From positions 1-51,367 of the forward strand of contig CAIYJU010000201.1 in NCBI GenBank assembly GCA_903926565.1: a stretch of DNA of 51,367 nucleotides, read 5' to 3'. The notes under the pieces were generated by a model. It had not been told where the DNA came from, did not search any database, and was given only the letters and a program-made list of their open reading frames with translations. Positions 33,748 through 43,212 of this stretch are shown here, in pieces; the stretch's first letter is position 1; each line of letters starts with the position of its first letter. The translations under genes and the position numbers were made by a program. This stretch comes from an uncultured Bacteroidales bacterium. GTDB lineage: Bacteria; Bacteroidota; Bacteroidia; Bacteroidales; FEN-979.

Positions 33748-35769
33748 CTATTGCGCAATCAGCCCGGGTATGGTAAAAATAAACTTGCTCCCCTGCCCGG
33801 GTGTGGATTCCACCCAGATTTTCCCGCCATGCATCTCCACTATTTTTTTGCAGTGGGCAAGGCCAATGCCTGTTCCCTCATATTCATTCCGGTTGTGCAT
33901 CCGCTTGAAGATGGTGAAAACCTTCTCTTTGTCTTTTTCCGCGATACCAATGCCATTGTCCTCAATGGAAAATTGCCAGGCATCCGGCAGGGTTTCAGCT
34001 GAAATCCTGATTTCCGGATGAACCTCCTTTTTCCGGAATTTAACAGCGTTGTTGATGAGGTTCTGAAATAACTGCCTCAATTCGGTTTCATAGCCGTTCA
34101 GCACGGGCAGGTTTCCGCAATGTATCTTTGCGTGGTTCCTTTCAATTGAATCAGCCATGTCAGCGAGAACTTCACCGATAACCCGGTTGCAGTCGACCCT
34201 GGTCATCACTGCCTCTTTACCAAGCAATGAATACTCGAGAAGCGCGGTTACCAAAGTCCTCATCCTGTTTGCCGAACCGGAAATAAACTCGATGTATTTG
34301 TTCCCGTCTGCATCCAGCTTCCCGGCATACTCTTCGTTGATAAGCTGCGTATAGGTAGTTAGCGTTCGCAGCGGCTCCTGAAGGTCATGGGAGGCGATGT
34401 AGGTAAACTGTTCCACTTCGCTGAGGTGAAAGGCAAGTTCCCTGTTCGTGGCATCAAGCTGACTGGTTCTTTCTGCTACCCTTTGTTCAAGGGACTGATT
34501 CAGCTTCAGAATTTCGTTTTCCGCCTGTTTGCGTTCAGTGATGTTCTCATGCATCAATACAAAGCGCTCTGGATTTCCGCTATTGTCATTCAATGGAAAA
34601 ATAATGGCCCTTACCCAAAGCGGATTATCAGGAAAATCAGGAGATAAGTCCCTGATGTTGTAATACAAATCGGGAAGATTCACGACCTCGCCTTTTTTTG
34701 CACATTGGATTAATTGCTTAAGCTCCAGACTTTTACTCTCCAGATCGTCAAAAATTGAAAAGCCGGGAGGAGGAATATTCCCGAAAAGCAAGGTAAATGC
34801 AGGGTTTCCGTGAAGTGTAAATCCGTCTTTATCAACAATTTGAATCGACATCGGATTCTTATCTATGATATCCTGGAACAATGCTTCGGCACGCCTTCTT
34901 TCTGTAATGTTCTCATGCATTAAAACAACTCTTCCTGGTTTCCCGGAACTGTCATTCAGTGTAAATCCAACCGCCTTGATCCAGGTAGATACATTTGGAA
35001 ATGAGGGATCCACATCATGGACATTGAAGTAGGTATCCGGGAAATAAACCACTTCTCCGTTTTTAATCCGGTCAAATAACAATCCGAATCCCTGTTTCAA
35101 TAACTGGGAATCCTGAAAAATTGAATAACCGGCCGGGGTACTGGCACCAAACAACTTTGTGTGTGCCGGATTGGTTTGAACAGTATATCCGTCCATATCC
35201 AGGATTTGAATCGATAAGGGGCTTTTTTCAATGATATCCCTGAAAATTGCCTGTGCATGTTTGCGTTCGCTGATGTCGCGGAAATTACCCATTAAAACGC
35301 TCCGGTCCTTAAGTTTGATGACCTGTGCCACAATTTCAACCGGAATTTCTGTCCCATCCGGCTGGAGCATGGTATTTTCGACGAGGGATGTTTTTCCTGC
35401 CTCAAGTGATTCCTTTACATGACGGTTAAACGTGTTGGCCGAATAATCCCGGTTTTGAGCGGGATGCAGATTTTGCTGATGCATTCCCACGAGATCCTCC
35501 AGGGACCTGCCAGCAAGGAGACCGGCAGAATGATTGGCATCCGTAATTATTCCGGTCTCAGGATCAGCTAAAATAATGGCATCAGGTGCGCCTTCAAATA
35601 ATACCCTGAACCGCTCTTCACTTTCTCGTAATGCCTCTTCAGTAAACTTGAGTTCAATGAGATTCGATTCTGTCGATACCATTAATGCATCAAGCGCCTG
35701 CCGCAATTCCTCTAATTCCTGTATGAGCTCTTCTCTGGTTTTACCCTGGTCGTTCATCTCGGTGGTCAT
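33748..35769 (-). CDS. Cytoplasmic PAS histidine kinase (three PAS domains)
   Basis: A 673-residue soluble kinase: an N-terminal coiled coil (10-50), PAS1 (50-168), PAS2 (172-292), PAS3 (296-414), coiled linker, HisKA with His461 (YIASHDLQEPLRTLTTYTQL) and HATPase (~560-668, DNGIGIAEKD and GTGIGLAHCKKIVEMHGG). PAS2 and PAS3 are an internal tandem duplication: both share IIxKxPxSIQIxDxDGxT and the closing VLMHENITER. The kinase core is strikingly close to that of the CHASE kinase next door. A 14-bp inverted repeat and a -7 element lie in the leader. Confidence 0.93.
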   Translation of the reverse strand: MTTEMNDQGKTREELIQELEELRQALDALMVSTESNLIELKFTEEALRESEERFRVLFEGAPDAIILADPETGIITDANHSAGLLAGRSLEDLVGMHQQNLHPAQNRDYSANTFNRHVKESLEAGKTSLVENTMLQPDGTEIPVEIVAQVIKLKDRSVLMGNFRDISERKHAQAIFRDIIEKSPLSIQILDMDGYTVQTNPAHTKLFGASTPAGYSIFQDSQLLKQGFGLLFDRIKNGEVVYFPDTYFNVHDVDPSFPNVSTWIKAVGFTLNDSSGKPGRVVLMHENITERRRAEALFQDIIDKNPMSIQIVDKDGFTLHGNPAFTLLFGNIPPPGFSIFDDLESKSLELKQLIQCAKKGEVVNLPDLYYNIRDLSPDFPDNPLWVRAIIFPLNDNSGNPERFVLMHENITERKQAENEILKLNQSLEQRVAERTSQLDATNRELAFHLSEVEQFTYIASHDLQEPLRTLTTYTQLINEEYAGKLDADGNKYIEFISGSANRMRTLVTALLEYSLLGKEAVMTRVDCNRVIGEVLADMADSIERNHAKIHCGNLPVLNGYETELRQLFQNLINNAVKFRKKEVHPEIRISAETLPDAWQFSIEDNGIGIAEKDKEKVFTIFKRMHNRNEYEGTGIGLAHCKKIVEMHGGKIWVESTPGQGSKFIFTIPGLIAQ

Positions 35770-35771
35770 TT

Positions 35772-35837
35772 ATTAGTTTATTGTTACTCCTGGAGGTTGA
35801 CAGGAGATACAAACTTACAAAAAAACAATAAACTAAT
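35772..35837. repeat. Inverted repeat bracketing the PAS kinase leader
   Basis: ATTAGTTTATTGTT (35772-35785) and its exact complement AACAATAAACTAAT (35824-35837) are separated by 38 bp. Between them is a CTCCTG / CAGGAG hairpin (35787-35806), with the AGGAG of the mRNA in the stem. A minus-strand TAAGTTTG (-7 type) is at 35810-35817. The ATG at 35769 is 3 bp from the inner arm. Confidence 0.6.
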
Positions 35838-35899
35838 GTGTAATCACCAGATATCAGATTGTCCGGGGAATTGAATATTAAATGTCTCTGATTTGCCCG

Positions 35900-38017
35900 T
35901 CAATCCCTCACCACCTTAACCGTTTCAATACGGTTTCCGGAGATAACCCGCATAAAATACACCCCTGCAGGCCGGTTTGCCAGCGAAAACCCATGTGTGT
36001 TATTTCCGGCTATCACTTCTGAAAGTATCTTTTCTCCGTGTGAACTGTAAATTTCAACCTTCAGCTTATCTGTTCCGGATTTTCCAATAAGTTCAAGGGT
36101 AAAATCACCCGGAGTGGGGTTCGGATAGACCTTGATGATTCCCTCTCCCTTTCGGCTGCCGACGACTTCGCCGGGTTGCCCGGAAATCAACAAGCCGGAA
36201 TCTGAAGCCGGAATCTTTAATAAATTGCAGGGAACGCAATGGGTAGAGATGTATGCATGAAGCAATCCGTTTTGCTGAACAGTTGTTCCGGGCAAAAAGC
36301 GGACAAACTCACTGGCAATCATCGTAATATCTCCACCGCCCTGAACCACAAAAGTTGTTCCGGAACCGGCTGTGGTGATGGTGTGGTTTGCGCGGCACTC
36401 CTGGTGCGCAGAGGGGATAATAACATTGTTCAGCGTTATATCGCCGGTGAGCATCGCCCTGGAGGTAACCATAAGACCCGGCGACTGGATGCCGCTGCCG
36501 CAAACATTGGTTCCTTTGACCGAAAAAGTACCCGCATTGGGAGGTGTCGGAAAATTTACAGTGATTGAACTGGTTCCCGCCCCCGCGGTTAATGTGACCC
36601 ATGCAGGAATCGTCCAGACGTAGCTTGTCGCATTAGGAACAGGACTTACGGAATAGTTTTCTCCCAGCGCTCCCTGACATACTGATATAGGTCCGGACAC
36701 AATCCCGGGCTGACCGGGAACACCGTTAACAGCTACATTCAAAACCGTTGGAGATGGAGCGGAACAACCATTTGCCTCAGGATAATTTACCGACACGGTT
36801 TGTGATCCCACTGTATTCCAGGTCACAGTGATGGTATTTAAACCAATTACACTGGTAATTGTGCCTCCTGAAGAAACACTCCAGTTGTACCAGGTCTTTC
36901 CTGCTTCAGTGGTATAAACCACCCCGGTAGTTCCGGAACAAACCGTGGTAACGCCGGTAATGGTGGGTGTCGGACCGGGATAAACCGCTATGGAGAGGAC
37001 ATTGGATGTTGCAGGATTTCCAACTGCATTAATTAAACTCGAAGTCAGCATACAGGAGACCACATCACCATTTGATGGGTTATAGCTGTAGATTGGATTG
37101 TTTGCCCCCACGATCACTCCATTTACTTTCCATTGAAAAGTTGGGTTCGCTCCACCATTTACAGGAGTGGCGGTAATGGTAACCGGAAATCCGGCGCAAA
37201 CCTGGTTGGCGGATGCCAAGATCGAAACACTGACCGGTACGACTTCCTGGGTAAAGGTGCTCCATGCAACCTGTGACCACTTGCCGTAACCGTCCTTCGC
37301 CCTGATCAGCACGGTATGTGGCCCAAGGGGCAACGAGTTCAGGTCGATTATAAAAGAGAGATTGTTAATGTTGGTTGATGGTGTAACCGGTACGTTGGTT
37401 CCCATTCCCATCCCGGGGTCGTTATCAAAAAAGTATTCAACTTTTGTGACATTTGGCAAGGCAACTGTGTTAACAACTGGTTTATAAAATTTGCCGGCAT
37501 GGGTAAAACTCCAGCGGCCATTCGCATCTTTTGCCCTGACATACAGGGTATGAAAACCCGTTGGCACTGCACCCAGGCCAATGGCGAACTGAAGGTTGTT
37601 CAAATTCGTGCCGGGCGTAACGGGAATATTGACTCCCATTCCGAATCCGGGATCGGTATCAATGAAATACTCGGCCCTGGTTATATTGGGAAAGGCAACT
37701 GCATTAAATTCGGATTTATAAAAGGCCTGAACATGGCTTAAACTCCAGTGGCCGCCTGCGTCTTTTGCCCTGACGTAAAAGGTATGGAAACCAACCGGCA
37801 CACCTCCCAACCCGATCGTAAACTGAAGATTGCTGATATTTGCCGCAGGGGTTACAGGCACATTGATTCCCAATCCAAACCCGGGATCGGTATCGATAAA
37901 GTATTCAACTTTTGTGATGTTCTGACAGTTTGCCTTGAAAATAAACAGCAGCGCAATAATCAGAAATACAGCAGGGAAATATCGGACTTTTACGGATTTT
38001 TCGAAAGTTCTTTTCAT
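35900..38017 (-). CDS. T9SS-sorted surface protein with three N-terminal repeats
   Basis: A 705-residue secreted protein. A signal peptide ends near residue 32. Three repeats of about 80 residues follow, each starting (I/V)TKxEYFxDxDPGxGxGxN and containing HTxxxRAKDxxGxWS. Next are Ig/PKD-like domains (~270-500; VCAGFPVTITATPVNGGANP, then VCSGTTGVVYTTEAGKTWYN). An ETIxLxPGTxxQ-like segment (SEFVRFLPGTTVQQNG) follows, then a type IX C-terminal sorting domain (IKVYPNPTPGDFTLELIG to VKVVRD). It should be exported by the type IX system and anchored at the cell surface. It is co-directional with and 26 bp after the beta-helix gene. Confidence 0.9.
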   Translation of the reverse strand: MKRTFEKSVKVRYFPAVFLIIALLFIFKANCQNITKVEYFIDTDPGFGLGINVPVTPAANISNLQFTIGLGGVPVGFHTFYVRAKDAGGHWSLSHVQAFYKSEFNAVAFPNITRAEYFIDTDPGFGMGVNIPVTPGTNLNNLQFAIGLGAVPTGFHTLYVRAKDANGRWSFTHAGKFYKPVVNTVALPNVTKVEYFFDNDPGMGMGTNVPVTPSTNINNLSFIIDLNSLPLGPHTVLIRAKDGYGKWSQVAWSTFTQEVVPVSVSILASANQVCAGFPVTITATPVNGGANPTFQWKVNGVIVGANNPIYSYNPSNGDVVSCMLTSSLINAVGNPATSNVLSIAVYPGPTPTITGVTTVCSGTTGVVYTTEAGKTWYNWSVSSGGTITSVIGLNTITVTWNTVGSQTVSVNYPEANGCSAPSPTVLNVAVNGVPGQPGIVSGPISVCQGALGENYSVSPVPNATSYVWTIPAWVTLTAGAGTSSITVNFPTPPNAGTFSVKGTNVCGSGIQSPGLMVTSRAMLTGDITLNNVIIPSAHQECRANHTITTAGSGTTFVVQGGGDITMIASEFVRFLPGTTVQQNGLLHAYISTHCVPCNLLKIPASDSGLLISGQPGEVVGSRKGEGIIKVYPNPTPGDFTLELIGKSGTDKLKVEIYSSHGEKILSEVIAGNNTHGFSLANRPAGVYFMRVISGNRIETVKVVRD

Positions 38018-38043
38018 AACCGGATTTATTTACGTGAAACAAT

Positions 38044-39003
38044 TTAGTTATGTGATTTAACTTTCATATCCACATTGATCGTTGCGTTGTTAAAATTGTA
38101 ATTGAAATTATAAATGGCCGGAATTGCAGGCAATCCCGAAAGCAAATACGGGTTGCTTCCGCCAAACATTCCGCAATCCTCCCCGCTGCTACCAGCCGCG
38201 ATGGCAGGTGAACCAACTTTTAAATGGTAGCGGGCATCGGTAGCGTAACCGGTACAGGTGGTGTAGCAAACGAATACATTATCCATGTCAACATTCAGCT
38301 GGTTTCCATTGCCGGCGGGTGCCTGAGTTTCTGAACAAATATTGTTGAACAATGTACAATTAGTAAAATTAGCGTACCCGATCACAATGTTATTATAACA
38401 AAGCGCCATGGTTAAGCTCGTTGAAATAGTCATCACGTTATTATATATGGCCAGCGTATTGTTGATTGAATTGACAGTTGCATAACCAATATAATTATTC
38501 CTGATCGTTGAATTTTCATATTGACCGTTTATTCCGTATGGTATGTAGTTTTGTTCAAATAAAAAATTTGATGCCACATAACTCGAATTCACGGAATTCA
38601 GAAAATTTCGTACAAAAACAAAATCCTGGAGGTTCGCATCGGAAAGATACAAGGAAGAAGTAATGCTTAATCCTGTGATTTTACTTCCTGAACTTCCGGT
38701 ATAGAAATTTATGGTGGTAACACTCGAAGGATTAATATTTGCCTGTGTTTCCGGGTTTTCGTTCAAAAAATATCCGGTACCGATAATGACAAGCCGTTTA
38801 TAACTATCGATGGTTCCGTAATTATACGCCGATCCCTCCAGGTAAATCGTATCTCCGTTTGTGGCTGCATTATACGCCGCCTGAAGGGTGGCATAGGGAA
38901 CCACTATTGCGGGGGTATTGTTCACCCTTAATACAGTTGAATGGGCAACAAGAACGAAACTGCTGAGTATTGCGCTTACAAGAATTGATAATGTTTTTTT
39001 CAT
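38044..39003 (-). CDS. Secreted right-handed beta-helix protein
   Basis: A 319-residue exported protein. The signal peptide is MKKTLSILVSAILSSFVLVA. Next comes the pectate-lyase-like start VPYATLQAAYNAATNGDTIY, the typical head of bacterial parallel beta-helices, followed by short-period strands rich in Asn and Ser (NNYIGYATVNSINNTLAIYN). There is a late GSPAIAAGSSGEDCGMFGG segment, common in Bacteroidota right-handed helix proteins. No T9SS tail is seen. It is first in a two-gene unit with the repeat protein at 35900. Enzymatic activity is not evident. Confidence 0.85.
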   Translation of the reverse strand: MKKTLSILVSAILSSFVLVAHSTVLRVNNTPAIVVPYATLQAAYNAATNGDTIYLEGSAYNYGTIDSYKRLVIIGTGYFLNENPETQANINPSSVTTINFYTGSSGSKITGLSITSSLYLSDANLQDFVFVRNFLNSVNSSYVASNFLFEQNYIPYGINGQYENSTIRNNYIGYATVNSINNTLAIYNNVMTISTSLTMALCYNNIVIGYANFTNCTLFNNICSETQAPAGNGNQLNVDMDNVFVCYTTCTGYATDARYHLKVGSPAIAAGSSGEDCGMFGGSNPYLLSGLPAIPAIYNFNYNFNNATINVDMKVKSHN

Positions 39004-39171
39004 GGTATCTAAGGTTATAGGGTTTTTCAGGGTTCAGGATAACAGAATTTGTAAAGGTATGGCTTCCTAAACACGAAAACCTGATGCCACCACGAGATAT
39101 AACCTATCCATTGAGGATATTTAACCACAAAAAAGATGATAAATAACTGGATTCCGGTAAGACAGGAATAT

Positions 39172-40071
39172 CTACCCCTTCAACGCCTCCGCCCCTGAAA
39201 CAATTTCGAGGATGGCGTTGGTGATGGCGTTCTGGCGGGCCTTGTTGTAGGAGATATTGAGATCGCGAATGAGGTCTTTGGCGTTCTCTGTGGCCTTGTT
39301 CATGGCGGTCATGCGGGCGCCCTGCTCGGATGCAAAGGAGTCAAGGACTGCCTTGAAAAGCTGAATGCGCAGGGTTTTTGGAATGAGCTCGGTGACGATG
39401 GTCTCCTTGTCGGGTTCAAATATATAATCCGACTCAACTTTGATTGATGGAGTAACAGGGGTTACCTGTGTATCCTGAGGTGGTGCAATTGGAAGGTATT
39501 GTTCAACGATGAGCCGCTGTACGGCTGCATTTTTGAACTGGTTATACACCAGGTCGATCCTGTCAAACTCTTTGGTCGCAAAACTTTTCATCAGCTTTTC
39601 AGCATGGATGGCGGTATTGGCAAAGGTAAGCTGGTCGAAAAGTTCGTCATGCGATTCGATGACATTGTATTTCCGCTTGCGGAAATATTCGGTGCCTTTC
39701 CGGCCAATCGTCATGAAACTGACATTGTTCTGCTGGAACTGCTGCTGATAGGTGGTTGCCGTGAGATGCAGTGCCATCTTGATGATGTTTGAATTAAAAG
39801 CACCGCAGAGCCCGCGGTTGGAGGTTATGACAACGATCAGGATTTTCTCTGGTTTCCGTTGCTGGGAGAATACGTTTTCGTCGGAATTATCTACCGTGGC
39901 ACTCAGGTTTTGCAGAATATCCCGCAGCTTGGCGGCATACGGGCGCAATTTGATGATCGCCATCTGCGCCCTGCGCAACTTTGATGCCGCCACCATTTTC
40001 ATGGCATTGGTAATCTGCTGGGTCGATTTTACCGATGCAATCCGAATACGTACTTCCTTCAGTCCGGCCAT
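39172..40071 (-). CDS. atpG: ATP synthase F1 gamma subunit
   Basis: A 299-residue protein with the two family ends: the N-terminal helix KEVRIRIASVKSTQQITNAM, then KMVAASKLRRA, and the C-terminal helix ASEQGARMTAMNKATENAKD, then SYNKARQNAITNAILEIVSG. The middle shows IVVITSNRGLCGAFNSNI. It is the rotating central stalk inside alpha3beta3. It is last in atpBEFHAG, 9 bp after atpA. No atpD or atpC follows within the window. Confidence 0.97.
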   Translation of the reverse strand: MAGLKEVRIRIASVKSTQQITNAMKMVAASKLRRAQMAIIKLRPYAAKLRDILQNLSATVDNSDENVFSQQRKPEKILIVVITSNRGLCGAFNSNIIKMALHLTATTYQQQFQQNNVSFMTIGRKGTEYFRKRKYNVIESHDELFDQLTFANTAIHAEKLMKSFATKEFDRIDLVYNQFKNAAVQRLIVEQYLPIAPPQDTQVTPVTPSIKVESDYIFEPDKETIVTELIPKTLRIQLFKAVLDSFASEQGARMTAMNKATENAKDLIRDLNISYNKARQNAITNAILEIVSGAEALKG

Positions 40072-40080
40072 TTACGTGTC

Positions 40081-41670
40081 TTATTTCTTTTCCTCGTATT
40101 TCAGGGAAAGTTCTTTTGCAACTTGTTCCATTGTTTTAAGATCCTCATCCAGCAGTTTACCCGCCTTCAGATTGTCGAGAACCACCTGGTGATTCACCTC
40201 CATAAAATGCAGGTATTCGATCTCGAAATTGTTGACGCTCCTGATGGGGATGTTACGCAGCAACCCGCGTGTTCCGCAGAAGATGATGGCAATCTGCTTT
40301 TCAACCGACATCGGCGAATACTGTGGTTGCTTGAGGATTTCAACATTGCGTGCGCCTTTGTCGAGCACCGCTTTGGTGGCGGCATCGAGGTCGGAACCGA
40401 ATTTCGAAAAAGCTTCAAGTTCGCGGTATTCGGCCTGGTCCAGCTTAAGGGTACCGGCAATCTTTTTCATGGACTTGATCTGTGCATTTCCTCCTACCCG
40501 GGATACCGAAATACCGACGTTGATGGCGGGACGTATGCCGGAGTTGAAGAGGGCGGTCTCCAGGAAGATCTGCCCGTCGGTGATCGAAATCACATTGGTC
40601 GGGATGTAGGCAGACACGTCACCGGCCTGTGTTTCAATGATCGGAAGAGCGGTAAGGGATCCTCCCCCTTTTACCATGTCCTTGATGGTAGCCGGCAGAT
40701 CGTTCATCTGGGCGGCAATTTTGTCTGACGAGATCACCCTTGCAGCACGTTCAAGCAACCTGGAATGCAGGTAAAACACGTCACCCGGATAAGCCTCGCG
40801 TCCGGGGGGACGGCGGAGCAGCAGGGAGACTTCACGATAAGCGACTGCCTGTTTTGACAAGTCGTCATAAATCACCAGGGCAGGCCTTCCGGTATCGCGG
40901 AAGAATTCACCGATGGCGGCACCTGCAAACGGTGCATAATATTGCATGGCGGCAGGATCAGAAGCCGTTGATGAAACCACCACGGTATAATCCATGGCAC
41001 CTTTTTCTTCAAGTGTTTTTACAATGTTTGCAACTGTTGAACCTTTCTGGCCAACAGCCACGTAGATGCAAAATACCGTTTCGCCTTTGGCGTGAAATTC
41101 TTTCTGGTTGATGATGGTATCGATGGCAATGGCTGTTTTGCCGGTCTGGCGGTCACCAATAATCAGCTCGCGTTGTCCGCGGCCGATCGGGATCATGGCA
41201 TCGATGGGTTTAATCCCGGTCTGAAGCGGCTGGTTCACCGGCTGGCGGTAGATGACGCCCGGGGCTTTTCTTTCGAGAGGCATTTCGTAACGTACGCCTT
41301 CGATTTTTCCCTTGCCGTCGATGGGTTCTCCCAGCGTATTGATAACACGGCCGAGCAGGCCTTCACCAACATCAATGGAGGCAATGCGGCGGGTACGTTT
41401 TACAACATCACCCTCCTTTATCTCAAAGTAATCGCCGAGCAACACAGCGCCGACATTGTCGGCTTCAAGGTTCAGCACGATTCCTTTCAACCCGTTTTTT
41501 TCAAATTCGATCAACTCTCCGCTTTCGACATTGTTCATGCCATAGATGCGGGCGATGCCGTCTCCAACGGTCAATACCACGCCAACCTCTTCAAGTTCTT
41601 TTTCACTTTGGTAACCGGCCAGTTCCCTGCGTAAAATTGCCGTTACTTCTGCGGGTTTAATATCAGCCAT
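40081..41670 (-). CDS. atpA: ATP synthase F1 alpha subunit
   Basis: A 529-residue protein with the P-loop GDRQTGKT at residues 172-179 and the alpha signature [14 protein letters not shown] containing the catalytic-site Arg. The C-terminal ELVYL-like region ends ...[11 protein letters not shown]. It holds the regulatory nucleotide sites and completes the beta-subunit active sites. It lies between atpH (11 bp) and atpG (9 bp). The sequence is complete and typical. Confidence 0.98.
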   Translation of the reverse strand: MADIKPAEVTAILRRELAGYQSEKELEEVGVVLTVGDGIARIYGMNNVESGELIEFEKNGLKGIVLNLEADNVGAVLLGDYFEIKEGDVVKRTRRIASIDVGEGLLGRVINTLGEPIDGKGKIEGVRYEMPLERKAPGVIYRQPVNQPLQTGIKPIDAMIPIGRGQRELIIGDRQTGKTAIAIDTIINQKEFHAKGETVFCIYVAVGQKGSTVANIVKTLEEKGAMDYTVVVSSTASDPAAMQYYAPFAGAAIGEFFRDTGRPALVIYDDLSKQAVAYREVSLLLRRPPGREAYPGDVFYLHSRLLERAARVISSDKIAAQMNDLPATIKDMVKGGGSLTALPIIETQAGDVSAYIPTNVISITDGQIFLETALFNSGIRPAINVGISVSRVGGNAQIKSMKKIAGTLKLDQAEYRELEAFSKFGSDLDAATKAVLDKGARNVEILKQPQYSPMSVEKQIAIIFCGTRGLLRNIPIRSVNNFEIEYLHFMEVNHQVVLDNLKAGKLLDEDLKTMEQVAKELSLKYEEKK

Positions 41671-41681
41671 AATCTATTTTC

Positions 41682-42242
41682 TTAAAATCCTTTTTTGTAT
41701 AAATTTACTTTTGCCATGGCATTGCGCATGTTGTCAATCTCCCTTCGGATACTGGCATCATATTGCTTGTCGTCCCAGTTCAGCACAAATCCGCCGATCA
41801 GCGACTGGTCTATTTCTGCTTTCAGATCGATATCCGATTGGGTAAAATTCTTCATCAGTTCAATCACCCTGGCCCGGGTTTCAGCATCAGGCAATACCGG
41901 TGAGGAGAAATGGACGGTGAGGATATTCCGGTAGGCCTGGTAAAGCTCCACATATTGTTTTGCAATGGCGGAAACGAATGCTTCCCTGTTCTTTCTGACC
42001 ATGATCAGCAGGTAGGTCATCGTTATTTTATTCACCTCCCTGCCAAATATTTCCTGCAGAATGGTTAATTTTTTTCCGGAATTGATGATCGGGCTTTTCA
42101 ATAACAACCTTAACTCCTTGCTCTCTTTACAGGTTTTGGAAATCAACAGGCTGTCGTGATATACCTCTTCCACTGCACCCTTTTCAAGGGCAAGTTCAAA
42201 AAGTGCTTTTGCATAACGCTCCGCTACCAAAGATACATTCAT
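41682..42242 (-). CDS. atpH: ATP synthase F1 delta subunit
   Basis: A 186-residue protein. The N-terminal helical domain begins MNVSLVAERYAKALFELALE, the family opening, and continues with SPIINSGKKLTILQEIF. The C-terminal domain has the conserved DLKAEIDQSLIGGFVLNWDD. It links F1 to the b-subunit stalk. It is 5 bp after atpF and 11 bp before atpA, fully co-transcribed. Confidence 0.95.
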   Translation of the reverse strand: MNVSLVAERYAKALFELALEKGAVEEVYHDSLLISKTCKESKELRLLLKSPIINSGKKLTILQEIFGREVNKITMTYLLIMVRKNREAFVSAIAKQYVELYQAYRNILTVHFSSPVLPDAETRARVIELMKNFTQSDIDLKAEIDQSLIGGFVLNWDDKQYDASIRREIDNMRNAMAKVNLYKKGF

Positions 42243-42247
42243 TCCGG

Positions 42248-42742
42248 TTAGTTGATTTTAAAATCTCGTAATAACTCCTGAACATACTCTTCCTGCTTCT
42301 TCGGTTCCGCCAGTTCGCGTTTCAAAATGAACTTTGCCAGGGTGAGGGAACCCTCTGCTATCTGGTTTTTCAGTTCGGTCATGGCAGCCATCTTTTCATT
42401 GTGGATGCTTGCCTTGGCAGCTTCAACAATCCGTGACGCCTCTTCACCGGCTTTGATCCTTGCCTCTTCAAGAAGCCTGTCCTTTATTTTCCGGGCATCA
42501 TTCAGCATGGCATCCCGTTCGTTTTTGGCATCCTGGAGAAGTTGTTCATTGCTGAACTGCAGCTGCTTCATCTCTTCCCTTGCCTGGTTTGCGGAATTCA
42601 GTGCTTCACTGATGGAGGTCTCCCGTTCTTTGAGCATCAGCAGAATGGGTGCCCAGGCAAATTTCCCAAGAATAAACACCAGGAATAAAAATGCCAGTGT
42701 CATCCAGAAAATCAGTCCCAGTCCCGGAGTGATTAATTCCAT
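42248..42742 (-). CDS. atpF: ATP synthase F0 b subunit
   Basis: A 164-residue protein with a membrane anchor (LGLIFWMTLAFLFLVFILGK) and a long charged coiled-coil helix (REETSISEALNSANQA-type region through EEASRIVEAAKASIHNEK) that forms the peripheral stalk. It is separated from atpE by 86 bp containing a strong hairpin and T run, unlike the short gaps elsewhere in this operon. The ATG is at 42742. Confidence 0.95.
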   Translation of the reverse strand: MELITPGLGLIFWMTLAFLFLVFILGKFAWAPILLMLKERETSISEALNSANQAREEMKQLQFSNEQLLQDAKNERDAMLNDARKIKDRLLEEARIKAGEEASRIVEAAKASIHNEKMAAMTELKNQIAEGSLTLAKFILKRELAEPKKQEEYVQELLRDFKIN

Positions 42743-42766
42743 ATCGGATTGCTTTTAATGTTTGTG

Positions 42767-42816
42767 AAATAAAAAATGTTCTTTACGGATGAACCAACCG
42801 TTCATCCGTAAAGAAC
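42767..42816 (-). terminator. Hairpin with T run after atpE (partial terminator or processing site)
   Basis: A perfect 17-bp stem, with arms at 42778-42794 and 42800-42816 and a 5-nt loop. In the mRNA direction it is followed by ATTTTTTATTT. It lies 12 bp after the atpE stop and before atpF in the same operon. As drawn it is a full intrinsic terminator inside an operon whose downstream genes are essential, so it must be leaky or act as a processing and stability element. Confidence 0.8.
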
Positions 42817-42828
42817 CTGTTGTTACTG

Positions 42829-43101
<273 letters not shown>

Positions 43102-43120
43102 TTAAGGTTAACAAAAAAAG

Positions 43121-43212
43121 TCAAAATGCAAAGTCAAATGTCAAATGTTAAAAATATGGTACACGGCCGAATCCGTTCAATATTCAATATTCCTTGTTCA
43201 ATATTCGATATT
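43121..43212. repeat. Short-period AT-rich repeats between atpB and atpE
   Basis: GTCAAAATGCAAAGTCAAATG followed by related CAAATG units (43121-43150), then TTCAATATTC-type units repeated with slight changes (43177-43212). The first block resembles the CAAAATG filler found inside tsaB at 47722-47760. No gene or promoter motif is apparent. Confidence 0.5.

Noticed and set aside
42767..42816. Reading the atpE hairpin as the true end of the operon
   Set aside because: atpF, atpH, atpA and atpG follow tightly with no other clear promoter, so full termination is unlikely.
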